Counted from the first letter of the stretch, positions 35,344 through 46,499 are shown. The stretch is DNA of 64,000 nucleotides from Clarkia xantiana subsp. parviflora (GCA_036873135.1 JAPTYO010000004.1:1174322-1238321), one strand, 5' to 3'. Program-made: numbers and translations. Notes: generated by a model from the letters alone, not told the origin.

Positions 35344-38300
35344 TTAGCCACGATGTGTCGACCCCGTGAAGTAGTCGAAGTCGTGGTGTTGGACCCTCAG
35401 CTGCTTTAGCCATGACTCGGCCACACCGGACAGCGACATTAGCCGTTCTCGGTCCCTACGGCTCTTCCCCGGTGAGACCCAAATGGTCCCATGCATCTTG
35501 TAGGTGGCTAGCCCAAAAGGAGGTAGTGATAGTCCTTGCCTTGCTTCCTTCTTCTTCCTTGCTTCTTCATGCTCCAAATCCATGTCTTCTTCTATGTTCA
35601 TGTCTTTATTCATGAAAACAACAATGATAATATTACAAGGTCATTTCTTTTGTGCAATTTGATAAGCATTATAATGCATGGGTTAATAGTTATGATGGTG
35701 TTATACATTTGGATCATATTATCCAATGATACAGTATGTTTTTTTTTTTTATATGATATTATTATATAAAATTATTGTTTCAAAATGTTGTCCGATAAAC
35801 TTAAGTACTAATAAATGACGATTTTGTAATTTCTTTATGGTTTTACACTCTGTGAATATATTACACAGAGAACATGAATGAATAGATTAGCTGTTACGAC
35901 CATAAATCCATTCTACTCCGTAATGTTCGAATTCTTTTATTTATAAATTATAATTTTGTCATTTCTTTATGATTTTAAACTTGGTGAATATATTACTCAG
36001 GGGTCATAAAGGAGTGGTCTAGGGTAGTCGCAATCATATACTCATTCCTTAATTATTCAACATCTCTTTGTACGTGGTTTTTTATGACGATACTTAGTAA
36101 AGAACTAGCTTATGCATTTGATTTAAGTTTTTTTTTTATAATAAGATATAGTAAATAACTAGCGCATGTATTTGTTCGTTAATGTAGTCTCAAGACTTAG
36201 TGAACATGCCGACACATTAAACCAAGTTTTACTTGTCTCATTTTCTGCATGACATAATATGTTGGCTAAGCGAGAACTTGAGTTTTTCTAACAAGACTAA
36301 ACAGAACAACAGCACATTGCCCCTCAGTTATTTTTCTTGACAAGAGTTAGTGAATTATTAGCGCGTGTGTTAGCCTGTCAACATAGCCCCAAGCTCCACT
36401 TGTCACCTCTTTTATATGACATGATATATGGGTCAGGCGAGACCTGATATTTTAATCAGATCACCGCGATGTGACTCTCTAAAAATGTTTCGAATCTAAA
36501 ACTCTGAAACCAAATCTTAACTACTATATCACAATGTTGCTGATGATTATCTACTTATATTTGATTAGATATGTTTTTTAAGGTGATTTCCCACAATTTG
36601 TTTTTGGCCAATTTCCTAAAGTATTCTAGTAAAAAGAAAAATGGTCTAAAGATTACCTTGAAACGATGAAGATAAGGTGTGGTAAGTAAGGAAACACGTT
36701 GATAAATCCCTTATCGTTCTTCCCATAGGGATATGGTATATTGGGTACCTAATAATAGCCAAGTTGATTAACTTTTTGCATTAAATTATAGAACAGAAAC
36801 AATTTGTGAATCGATTAGTCATTATTGGGGACAAGTTAGTACCAAGAAACCGACATCCAACTTGCTGGTGAAAGATCAACGCTCCTCAGCGACATTAAAC
36901 CTGGGTATCTTCGAGCTAATTCATTGATCTACAATAATAAGGGGAAATTTGCATAAGTCATTATCTGCATATAGATTTACATTCCAACGTGGCAACAAAG
37001 AATCTGCATATAGATTGGTCTGTTCGATTTCAACAAAGCAATAAAAATAAATCATTTCTCATTGTAATAAGAACCTAAAATCAGTCTCAACTCATTTGCT
37101 AATCATTGTCTTATATTTAAAATATTGATAATCAGTGTCTCAATTATCAGATTAGTTGATTTTTTACTTTTTTTCTCTTAACATTTATGAAATAAAAACA
37201 TATTTGTAAGCATCAAATAAGTTTAAATTATAAGCAACAAATCTGATATTTCGAAAAAGTGGAAAATAATATGTTTTTGTTACTTACAACACCAATTTTA
37301 ACACTAAAATCAATCGAATAAAGTACAACTTTTACAGTTGGGATACCGAATATCAACATTTTAAATTTGAGACAACGATTAGAAACATACCTTATAGTGA
37401 GTGTTTTAAGGGTATTAACTCTTTGTATTTTGACATACTAACTTTGGAAAAAGAGAATTTTACAACCAGCGACCAATACAAAACTTTACTTTTCAATATC
37501 ATGCATAAAAACTATACAAAAAAAATTCTTTTCTTAAAGAATAGGATCATAATCTCAATTTGTTAATAAAAAATGGAAGACATTTTGTCGCCCATTATTA
37601 TTTTATATATACTTCTGCAGGTACTTGTCAAATGATCATAATCTCTATCAATCAAACTAAGAAAGGTACAAAATTAATTGGAAGAATGTAAAATTACCTT
37701 GTCCATAAGAGGAAGTCGAATATAGGGAGCTGATTTCTCAAAGTACTCCACATAAAGAAACCCCAATCGATCGTTCAAATGCAAAGGGTTGTCGGGTTCG
37801 GACCCTCCTTCTTCGGACGAGCAGCCGTCGAGCCGCCACAGCTTCTCGCTCTCGGATTCATACGTGCAAGAATCACTGAATGAATCTCTTGTTTCACTAT
37901 CTGCAGATTCTGTCTCTTCCCTATCATTCACAGAGGTGCGAAAATGAAACTAAAGAACTTCATATCTTAAACTTCTTAATGTAGCAAAATCATATCATTT
38001 AGCAGAAAGACCTAATGTGCATACCATTAAGGGTACCACTAAAACAGTGTAAACAGAATTCTATTGGTTTTTCAGTCATCAAGACAAGTGTCTACACGTA
38101 TCTAATTGCTAATAATTTGGGTAAATTTTCAGTATATATTTTTGTGTTAAAAAATTATAAACATTTCCAACTATAGATTATGTTTATAATCGGTGTACTA
38201 GATTTAAAATGTTAATATTTAGTATCACGCTTATTAAATTTGTTGCTTTTCATTTTTTTTTTCAACTGATTTTGGCGTTAAAATTAGCATTTTAAGCAAT

Positions 38301-39088
38301 AAAAATTAGTTGCATTTCACTTTTCCGACGTATCAGATTTGTTACACATGAGTTGGGTTAGTCATGGTTTACTCATGGTTTAGTTCCAATTATAGATTAT
38401 GTTCATAATTGAATGTTCTATATTTAAAATATAGACCCTACTATTAGATTTGTTGTTTTTCACTTTTTTCAACTTATTTTGACGTTAAATTTGATGTTTT
38501 AATCAAATAAAAATTTGTATTTAACTTTCTCGATGTATCAGATTTGTAACTCATGGTTTAGTCTTGTTTAATGTTTAAAAATTTTAAGATAAAAATATAT
38601 AAATTAACTAATATGATACTTAAGATGGTGAATAATAATATTTTACATCTGTAATAGCCATTAGGAACATGAACGTACCTGAGTCTGATGAGAGATGAAC
38701 TGCTGATGAAGATCTGAATGGCGGAGAGATAAGGCACGTAATACTGCACAAGACTATCTCCGCCGGTCAGGCCAATCGGAACACCAGCGCCGTACGCGCT
38801 CCATTCGTCGTAGCAACGCCAGAGATCAGTCAACGTGAAATAGTCAACCTTCTCTCTCTGCCATGGATGCCACAGCAGATTGAGGTTCTTAATCTCACTC
38901 TAAACCAAAAAAAAAAAGAACACATTTTGATCATTACCCACGACAGAAGCCTGAAAAACAAAGCAAACCCATGAACGGAAAGATAAAAAAAGCCGTACCT
39001 TTGGCAAGAATTGCGATCGAACGACAGGAGTTGTGTTCTGCAGGAAAGAATCAAGATTGCAGGGTATGGTTTCGTTCTCAAAGACCAT
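35344..39088 (-). CDS. DUF789 family protein
   Basis: Plant-specific protein of unknown function with a DUF789 domain. Six coding exons: 39088-38999, 38899-38679, 37920-37698, 36928-36843, 36748-36657 and 35603-35344. Every junction is GT-AG and the phases agree, giving 972 bp and 323 aa. Conserved pieces in order are [113 protein letters not shown] and [17 protein letters not shown], ending [19 protein letters not shown]. The middle has an acidic Ser/Glu-rich linker. The start is uncertain: I use the ATG at 39088 next to the conserved region, but an in-frame ATG at 39136 would add 16 residues (339 aa). The introns hold MITE and SINE remnants. No experimental role can be inferred. Confidence 0.9.
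36000..36540 (-). mobile_element. Diverged SINE sequence in DUF789 intron 5
   Basis: GACCTGATATTTTAATCAGATCACCGCGATGTGACTC and ATGTTTCGAATCTAAAAC, read in the minus direction, match the body and B-box region of the SINE at 26318-26690. 36100-36250 repeats part of the body (GACTTAGTGAACATGCCGAC), so there may be two overlapping old copies. Boundaries are approximate. Confidence 0.5.
37065..37421. mobile_element. Intronic Mutator-like MITE, GGGTTAAGAACC family (decayed)
   Basis: The left end TAAGAACCTAAAATCAGTCTC and the right end GTGTTTTAAGGGTATTAACTC are mutated copies of the family ends. The interior has the typical CAATTATCAGATTAGTTGAT, paired with the complementary arm near 37320. It lies in DUF789 intron 3. 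Confidence 0.65.
38118..38560. mobile_element. Intronic Mutator-like MITE remnant in DUF789 intron 2
   Basis: It has the same internal strings as the other family members (GATTTAAAATGTTAATATTT, TTTGTTGCTTTTCA, GATGTATCAGATTTG), with a repeated left half. The ends are decayed. It is the sixth and least complete intronic copy of this family. Confidence 0.5.
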
Positions 39089-39889
39089 TTTTGCTTCTTC
39101 TTTCAAATGGCGCCTGTCGAGAAAAGGAGGGAACATTGAGGATTGATTATAGTAAAATTTGCAGATAAAAGAACAAATTAGATTAAAAAAATGCTATATT
39201 TTGACATTTTGACAGCTAAAAGTCGGATTTTGAAACGGTCTATAATTAATCTACCTTACTCTGTTTCCAGGGAGCTCTTCGTTGTCAGCCGAAAATAAAA
39301 ACAGGGGATTTGATCACAAAATGGTAATACGTGGAGTGAAGAAATAGACAATGCTATGTTTTCACTAAACTTAAAGAAAACTCATAAACTCTACTCTGCT
39401 TTGATTACTTCTCAAGTCATGACTCGGTTAACTCGGACGAGTCACGCCGTTTCAACTTTAAGCCATAATAATTCTGGGAAAATAGTCGAGAAAGAAATGA
39501 AGGAAAACAGAGCAGTGATACCAGAGAGAGTTTGCAATTGCAGCAGTATACAAACCCGGGTTTGAGGGCTAATTGTAGCAAGAACTAAAGAGAGAACGAA
39601 TTTTCAGGAGGGAAGAAAAGCAGGGCATGAAGAAAACGGACAAGAACCAAAAGATGTCGGAATATGGTAAGGATCGAATTCAGATAGAGGTTAGATGTAA
39701 AAAAGTACTTAATATAAGATGTAACATTTTAACACTTTATGTATTAATAATAATTAAAGATTTTGGTTCAAACTCCGTTCATTTATTGAGAAGTGTAAAA
39801 ACCGAGCGAAATAGAAATCTCACGTTCAGTTTCGGGAAAAAATAGTCTTAAGAAATTGTAGTTTCTAGTTTTATGTTGTAAATTTATAA

Positions 39890-40223
39890 TGTAAAGATAT
39901 TAAGTCCTAACCATAAACACTCAGTAGTCAGAACATAAGGAGAGAAAGTTTAGACGAATATTGCGTCTTATCAGACTATGTTAGCCAAGACTAACTCAAC
40001 CCTCACCTTATATATGGGCGGGGTCCCGAGTAATAACTTAAGGGCCCCTAGTTTATTATAACCTCCAATTAAGTCCCTAATAACCAACTGGGCTTACAAT
40101 AATAACCAACAGATTCAACCAACGCAAAATCGACCCAACGGGCCTAATCCAACTAAACAGATATAACCAACAGAGAACAAGGTCAAGCAAACCAACTAAG
40201 CTCAGATTGTCAATATCTTAACA
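39890..40223 (-). mobile_element. Copia 3-prime LTR
   Basis: On the minus strand it starts TGTTAAGATATTGACAATC right after a polypurine tract (complement of CTCCCCCTCAATCTGG) and ends ...TATCTTTACA at 39890, about 334 bp with TG...CA termini. It contains a TATA-like CCATATATAAGG in the element's sense direction. No partner 5-prime LTR is present, so target duplications cannot be checked. Confidence 0.65.
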
Positions 40224-40821
40224 CTCCCCCTCAATCTGGGAGAGGGAATAATCAATCGTCCCTTCTAATAATATTGAGGTCTTCCCCTAACTCAGAGCTG
40301 GGTTCATCATTTTCATCAACAATACTTGGGAATATATTGAACATTCTCAGTTTTCCAACCAAATTATAATGTCGTTTACCAGGCAATGCCTTAGTAAAAA
40401 TATCAGCAACTAGTTCTGATGTACCAATATTCATAGCCACAACCACTCCATGCAACATTTTTTGTCTAACGAAGTGACAATCAATCTCGATGTGCTTCGT
40501 CCTTTCATGGAAAATAGGATTTGAAGCGATCTGCATAGCTGCTTTGTTATCACAGTATAAAACAGATGGATTTTTCTGCACAAACACAAGCTCAGTAAGT
40601 AAACCACGTAACCAAACAATCTCTGAAACAACTTGCCCAATACTTCTATATTCAGCCTCAACTGAGGATTTGGAAATTATATCATGTTTCTTTACCTTCC
40701 AATATATTAAGGACTCACCCAATTTAATACAATACTCAGTAAGAGACCTTCTAGACTCAACACAATTCCCCATGTCTGAATCACAATAGACTGTTAATAC
40801 TGTTGAACTGGTAGCAGACAA
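40224..40821 (-). pseudogene. Truncated copia RNase H coding remnant
   Basis: An open frame of about 189 codons with RNase H motifs of Ty1/copia pol: [74 protein letters not shown] and LVADIFTKALPGKRHY. It is truncated at its upstream end close to 40815, where unrelated minisatellite DNA starts. RT, integrase and gag are absent. It is a different lineage copy from the fragment at 23.2-25.6 kb. Confidence 0.85.
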
Positions 40822-40879
40822 TAAAACCCATTTACCTGAGCTTACTATTTATAGGGGTCTCAAACCCACTTACAAGGGC

Positions 40880-41645
40880 GGTGGTCGTCTTCTCTTATTG
40901 GTTAACAAGGGTAGTGGTCGCGTTACTCTCATTGGTGGAGATGGGAGGCACTTGTGTCAGCAGGTGACAAGCAGGTCGCCACCTCTTCTTCCTTAGGAGG
41001 AGGGGTTTTCTTCTAAGTATGTGACAAGCAGGTTGCCACCTCTTCTTCCTTAGGAGGAGGGGTTTTCTTCTAAGTATGTGACAAGCAGGTTGCCACCTTT
41101 TCTTCCTTAGGAGGAAAGGTTTTCTTCTAAGCAGGTTGCCACATTTCTTTCCTTAGGATGAAGAGTTTTCTTCTAAGCAGGTTGCCTCCTGATTTCTACT
41201 TTTGTGGTTTTGCCTTGACGCCTTTACGACTTGACGACTTGTCGCCTTGACGATTTGTCGCCTTGACGACTTGTCGACTTGACGACTTGTCACCTTGACG
41301 ACTTGACGACTTATGAGTTGTCGACTTGACAACTTTTGGGTAGACTCCTTGACGAATTGGCGACTTCTAGGTTGACGCTTTGACGACTTGGCGACTTCTG
41401 GGTTGACGCCTTAACGCCTAGATGTCACTTCAGGTTGACACCTTAGCGCCTTGATGATATTTCAGGCTGACACCTTAACGCCTTCCCTGGAGGTGCCGCC
41501 AGTTCAACTCTTCTGGGAGGTCCCGACTTTAGTGGTCCCGACTTTGTTGTTTGAGGGTCCCGACTTTAGTGCTCCCGACTTCGTTGTCTAAGGGTCCTGA
41601 CTTTAGTGGTCTCGACTTTAGTGGTCCCGACTTTGTTGTCTGAAA
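40880..41645. repeat. Three adjacent minisatellites
   Basis: About 40965-41190: four units of roughly 60 bp decaying to shorter ones, built on AAGCAGGTTGCCACCTCTTC and TTAGGAGGAGGGGTTTTCTT. About 41214-41465: 9- to 18-bp units of CTTGACGACTTGTCGC type. About 41510-41645: units of GGTCCCGACTTTAGTGGTCC and CCCGACTTTGTTGTCTGA. On the minus strand they precede a TATA-like CCTATAAATAG (40845-40855), so the block could be the U3 part of an LTR. That interpretation is inference. Confidence 0.75.
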
Positions 41646-41738
41646 ACTTTACCGTAAAAATGGTACGCTCTTAGTATGGTCGTATTTAATAAATCACGAT
41701 CCAAAAGTAAGCATACTACAAAGTGTTACTTATTCCTA

Positions 41739-42175
41739 TAGGGGTATAATCTAGCCAAGATGAGTCGAGTATTTGGTAACACTATACTTTCTATAGTGTA
41801 AATTCGACTCTACTCATTTTACTCTAGCTTGGGCTCGACCGAGACTAACTTTTTCAAACTCGAAATCGGCTCGCCAAGTTTAAAATTGTTCAGTTAAATT
41901 ATAAATGGTGCACATTAACTTGAGTTTGAACTCAAAATCGACTTGAATATATATATAGTATTATGAAAAGTTCGAACTCGACTCAAATAAGATTTTAGCA
42001 AAAAAAAAACTCGATTAGGCTCTCGGACCATTTAAGTAAGTATAAATGAACTCTTACACGACTCGGTACCATAAAAAGCTTAATTCGAGCTTGACTCGAT
42101 TCAAAATTTACCGAGTCAACTTCGAATATTGACCGAGTCGATCTCAAATAAACTCATGAATAGCTTACACCCCTA
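41739..42175. mobile_element. hAT-like MITE, TAGGGGTGTAAA family, second copy
   Basis: It begins TAGGGGTATAATCTAGCC and ends ATAGCTTACACCCCTA, with internal ACTCGA-rich arms and the shared AATTATAAATGGTGCAC. It corresponds to 20432-20856. No target duplication is recognisable. Confidence 0.6.
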
Positions 42176-42467
42176 CCCATTACCAACCATTGCATTCGAT
42201 TTAACACTCAAGACCATATCTAAGGTTTGGTTGGACCATTGGTAAAATAAATTGTATTTTAAAAGTGAAGTTTGAATCCGCTTGCCTTTAAGCTTAACGC
42301 TCCCTACTCGAATTGCGAAAGCAGTCTTTTAAATATATAATAAATAAAAAAACTCTCAAAGCCATGATTAATTATTATTAATTAAAATAAGCTCCAATAA
42401 AATAGAGTCATCTAATTACAATAATAATAATAACAAAAAGAGTACTCTTCTTTTTATAATTTAACTT

Positions 42468-42992
42468 TTATCTCCCCCTCTGAAGGGACTTCTCGACGCT
42501 GTCCATCTCCTCCAAGATCCTCACCCTCCTCTTTGCCGGAATCGGAGTCGTCGGCCCGAAGCTGATGTAGTGGCCGGACACCGCGTTCAGCGCGGAGTAC
42601 ATGTCCCTAAAGGACAACCGCCCCAATAGAGCCTTCTCCTTCCGGTACTTGGCCACCCACGAGTTCGACGTTTCTCTCAGCTCCGTCACCGCCGTCGCCA
42701 CATTCGGGTCGTTCCTGTCCATGGTGATCGTGTTCCTCACCTTTCCGATAACCTCCGCCGTCTCCTTAACGTACTCCTCGTCGGAGGCCGCCCGTGCCGG
42801 AGAGAGAAGCGCCGGGGAGAGGATAACGGCGACTAGAGAGAGGAATTTCCTGCGGCGGTGGTGTGCGGTGGCTGGAGATGCAGCATTGGCGCCGGCAGAA
42901 GCGGAGACGGTAGCGACTGCGAGCTTTGAGGTGACGGCGAGGTGAGGGTTCTTCAGTTGGCCGGAGGGAGTTACGAGGGTCGGAGAAGCCAT
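42468..42992 (-). CDS. PSB27-1: Photosystem II repair protein PSB27-H1, chloroplastic
   Basis: Thylakoid-lumen factor that binds CP43 during photosystem II assembly and repair. A single exon of 174 aa, the usual length in plants. Residues 1-45 form a Ser/Ala-rich chloroplast transit peptide. HRRRKF (45-50) followed by the hydrophobic LSLVAVILSPALL and the ARA/AS site (66-70) is a bipartite lumen signal with a twin-arginine-like motif. The mature part starts near ASDEEYVKETAEVIGKVR and carries the four-helix PSB27 fold, with VTELRETSNSWVAKYRKEK, LLGRLSFRDMYSALNAVSGH, YISFGPTTPIPAKRR and ILEEMDSVEKSLQRGR. I find no missing conserved region. The first in-frame Met (42992) is used, and an upstream G-box plus two I-boxes fit light-driven expression. 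Confidence 0.95.
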   Translation of the reverse strand: MASPTLVTPSGQLKNPHLAVTSKLAVATVSASAGANAASPATAHHRRRKFLSLVAVILSPALLSPARAASDEEYVKETAEVIGKVRNTITMDRNDPNVATAVTELRETSNSWVAKYRKEKALLGRLSFRDMYSALNAVSGHYISFGPTTPIPAKRRVRILEEMDSVEKSLQRGR

Positions 42993-43061
42993 GATTTTGC
43001 AGGGAGAAGCAGCTGAGTTGGTAAACGATAGGCTTTAGAGTGAAGGAGAAATGGGTTTTTG

Positions 43062-43084
43062 CCACGTGGGCTTATCACCTTATC
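43062..43084 (-). promoter_or_regulatory. G-box and paired I-boxes upstream of PSB27
   Basis: A G-box CCACGTGG at 43062-43069 sits next to two GATAAG I-boxes (CTTATC on the plus strand at 43071-43076 and 43079-43084), 70-92 bp upstream of the start codon. G-box plus I-box is the classic light-responsive unit of photosynthesis genes. A clear TATA at the expected spacing is not evident. Confidence 0.6.
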
Positions 43085-43177
43085 CTATATTGAGATTAAT
43101 GGATGAGAATTGACCCATGGAGATCCTTAGATGTGTGTCATGGCTATCAATTATCATGGATCCTAGAGAAGTTATTA

Positions 43178-44991
43178 GAGCACTTCCAATTGCATAGTTC
43201 ATAGTTCCATGTTGTAAATTTATTATTGTAGAGAGTGCCTAGTGCCATTTACTGTTGGTCCCTACTGGTAATGATTAAATAGGCACTTGCATTTTCAATA
43301 GGAGTGCCTTGTTCCAAAATGAGAGTGCCTAGTTCCAATTTTTGCCACTGGACGCTGACTAGGCGCCACTAGGCGTGACTAGGATTACTAATATTACTGT
43401 TTTGCCATTATTGAGTGAATAGTGAAGTGGGACAGTGCCTACTAGTAGGAACTCCCAAGTTACTGTTCATGTCGGTGCCAACTTTTTAATATTACTTTAT
43501 TCGATTGTGTTGCTCATCTCTTTGATTGTATATATATTCGGTTACGCTAAGTCAGATAGACAAGAGCCGTAATCAGTCATTTTGAATATTATGTTACATA
43601 AATAACGACACGAACCAAAATTACTACTTTTTAACTTTGAATCAATTTCGAAATTTCCATATCTAATTTGTTTATATGTTACCATGTTGAATAACCGTTA
43701 ATTTAAATTTTGAAATAGTATAACATTTCAAATTATTAAATATGGAAAATAATTACTACAAAATATTATATTATTTTAATGCATATATATTTTTATATAT
43801 TTTACTTATTATATTATATTATATTATTATATGAAAGAAATATATCTTTTACGATAAATTATTATAAAAATTATACTTTTAGAATGATGTATATATAATA
43901 TATTTCTAATTTACATATATTGGAAATCATATATAAAAACACATGATTAATGCAATAATCAATTTACTAATATGATCATGGATGTACATAAACGTGAATA
44001 TGTTGATGATGTTGAATTAAGATATGTCAATCAACGTATAACAGATATACACTGATTATGGTGAAATAATAGATTCAATGAATTTGATTGATCAATGTTA
44101 TTATATCAACAATTATACTTATCAATCATTCTGCATGCCGCATGGGGACTGCACCTAATAGTAATTTTACCTTGGTCAAGTAACGTATAATTATTGCAAT
44201 GAATTGACAATAGAGAACTATGGATATGCACGAACCGATCGGGCCCGAATATGTTCCGAACTGGATTGGTACTAATTAAAACAGTATGGTCTGGACTGAA
44301 TTTGAAATTAGCACTAAAAATTCTGGACCGATTTTGGACTGGAACTGGAAAAAAAGTCTGGTTCGGTTCAAAACTGGTCCGACCCATTTTCCTATACAAA
44401 TTTACCCTAATTAAAAAAACAAACGAAAAACTGATCCTCCGACAAAACTGATACAGTTAAAAACCAGTTCAAAACAGTCTGGTCCAGTCAAAAATCAATT
44501 TTTTGAGAAGTATATTACTGGTTTTTGGTCTGGTTCTCCTCTCGCATAATTGATCTGTTTGGAACCGGTCTAGTCTATACCAGTTCCGAACCGACCGGAC
44601 CGGGTATTTTCTTATCCCTATAGAATGTAAATTTTTATTAAAAAATTCAATTACATTTTTATAATTTTGTATATATTTTCCCTATTTTTTTAATTAAAAC
44701 ATCTAATACTTGAATTTCATTATTTACTCTTGTCCGTATTTGTAAAAAAATATGAATATATAATTTATATATAATGATATATAATTTATATATAATGCAA
44801 AAATTATATTTGAATTATGAAATTATGTGGGTCCCAATGTAGAAGTGGAACTTGGCCTCCACTACTGGAGAGAGTGCCAATTTTACAGTGTCATTTACTG
44901 TAGCAAATACTGTAGCAGTGCCACTTTGATGAGTTGTCAGTGACGTGGCTGCTGATGTGGAGGCACTAGGCACTTCCTATTGGATGTGCTC
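43178..44991. mobile_element. PIF/Harbinger-like non-autonomous element (1.8 kb)
   Basis: The left terminus GAGCACTTCCAATTGCATAG pairs with the right terminus CCTATTGGATGTGCTC. It is flanked by TTA on both sides (43175-43177 and 44992-44994), the 3-bp duplication of PIF/Harbinger. The subterminal regions repeat AGTGCC and GCCTAG. No transposase is visible. The interior contains an inserted ACCGG-rich element at about 44219-44621. Confidence 0.7.
44219..44621. mobile_element. hAT-like MITE nested in the Harbinger element
   Basis: The left end TATGGATATGCACGAACCG and the right end GGGTATTTTCTTATCCCTA resemble the TAGGGATGTGCA...ACCGG type of hAT MITE. The interior has many GGACCGG/CCGGTCC and CTGGTC units. 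The flanks share only part of an 8-mer, so the boundaries are tentative. Similar ACCGGTC-rich sequence at about 45050-45375 looks like another old copy. Confidence 0.45.
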
Positions 44992-45512
44992 TTAGGTGTT
45001 AAAACTTAAAACTAAGTTTTTTTTTTTGGCCAATTAAAACTAAGGGTGTTAAATTGTTAAACAGTTCCAGTCCGACCCAATTAATATTGGCTAAGATTTA
45101 AATTTGAAAAATTAGACATTAATAGAGTGGTTCATGATTTTTTTTTTTTTGAAAAGCAATCTGATTCGGTCTAGAACCGATGCGACCCGTTTTAATATAC
45201 ATATTTGCACTAATTTTTTTAACAAAAGAAAAAACCAGTCCGGTTCATGCCAAAATCGGTCAAAACAGTCCGGTCTAATTCAGAACCAATTCTTAAAGAA
45301 GTATATAAATAGTTATTGATCTAGTTCTCCCTTTAAAATCTAATATGTTTGGAACCGATCCGGACGAACCGGCTTTTTTGCCCAATCTTAATTATCGCTG
45401 ACCCGGTGGCCTGCCGATTTTGCCCTGCAAACCTTCATCATATTGGAGGGTATTACTTTATGGGACTAATTTCCTACAGTGCGGATTATGTTCGAGTCGG
45501 GGTGGTGGTGCT

Positions 45513-45993
45513 TAGGGATGGCAACGGGTCACGGGTACTCGCCGACCCGCGGGTACCCGACCCGATTTTGACCCGCCGAGTCGCGACCCGCGGGGCGGGT
45601 TCGGGTTTGGGTTCACGGCGACCCGCCGACCCGACCTGACCCGAGTTTTCATTTTACATATATATTTATTATATGTATATTATATAAAATTATACGGGTA
45701 ATATAACACATAGTCAAAATAACAATTATTCTAATGAATGAGGTGATTTATATTTGGATTATGAGTTAATTTAATAATTTGTGATTTAAATTTGGAGTTG
45801 AATTTGGATACGGTAACATAGAATTTAGAATTTAAGATTTAAAATGATAAAGTATACCTCACACGGGTCGACCCGTGGGTCGACCCGACACGACCCGAAA
45901 GTGCATGGGACGGGTTCGGGTCGACCATATCGACCCGCGGGGCGGGTCCGGGTCTGGCGATACCCGCCCCGACCCGCCCCATTGACATCCCTA
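45513..45993. mobile_element. hAT-like MITE with 8-bp target duplication
   Basis: It begins TAGGGATGGCAACGGGTC and ends CCCATTGACATCCCTA. It is flanked by perfect 8-bp direct repeats GTGGTGCT (45505-45512 and 45994-46001). Both ends are rich in CGGGTC/GACCCG, the middle is AT-rich. It is non-coding; the open frames here come from the repeat. Confidence 0.88.
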
Positions 45994-46282
45994 GTGGTGC
46001 TACGTGATTATGCCACTTCCTTTATATATATATTACGTATATTTTATAAAATAATAGAATTAATGTAACATATGTTCAAAACACTAAGAACTAAAATATA
46101 AAGAAAGTTTACTAGGTTTATATTTGTAATTTGAATTTGGATTTAGGCTTAAAAAGTGATAAATTTGATGATAGGATATAGACTCGCGAGACAGGTGTTC
46201 CTGTAATTTTTTCTCCCAGAATACCCGCTTCGCGAGATATATATAAAACGGATATAAGACTCATACATCGACCTGTAGAGCG

Positions 46283-46484
46283 TATAAGGGAATAAGATAT
46301 ATTATAGATAAATATATCTTATTATATTTAGATGAAAATATTTAGATTAGGAATAGATATATTCTTAGTATATTATCAGATTATGTTTCTTATTATATTG
46401 TTATAGATATAGTCTTGTATCTATATATATAGGTACATATATTCAACCCTAAATAAGATCAATAATATATCTTATTCCCTTATA
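46283..46484 (+). mobile_element. Short solo LTR (202 bp) with 5-bp target duplication
   Basis: The sequence TATAAGGGAATAAG...CTTATTCCCTTATA is bordered by GAGCG on both sides (46278-46282 and 46485-46489). It contains TGTATCTATATATATAGGTA (TATA plus start region) and CCCTAAATAAGATCAATAA near the 3-prime end, the usual layout of small copia LTRs. The termini are TA...TA rather than TG...CA and are joined by about 20 bp of inverted repeat, which is unusual, so a small DNA element with a 5-bp duplication is the alternative. Confidence 0.6.
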
Positions 46485-46499
46485 GAGCGGGTTTGAGAT

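Noticed and set aside
35412..35769. Plus-strand ORFs of 67 and 77 codons
   Set aside because: They overlap the last exon of the DUF789 gene, whose minus-strand frame carries the conserved [12 protein letters not shown] and VQHHDFDYF motifs.
41214..41465. Short regularly repeated units that look like an array with spacers
   Set aside because: The units are contiguous minisatellite repeats with no unique spacers, and the DNA is plant nuclear. It is not CRISPR.
42601..43065. Other-frame ORFs over PSB27
   Set aside because: They are shadows of a GC-rich exon. The PSB27 frame has full-length family identity and a lumen targeting signal.
45349..46068. Plus-strand ORFs of 96 and 74 codons rich in Arg/Pro
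   Set aside because: They come from CGGGTC/GACCCG repeats of the hAT-like element with clear target duplications.
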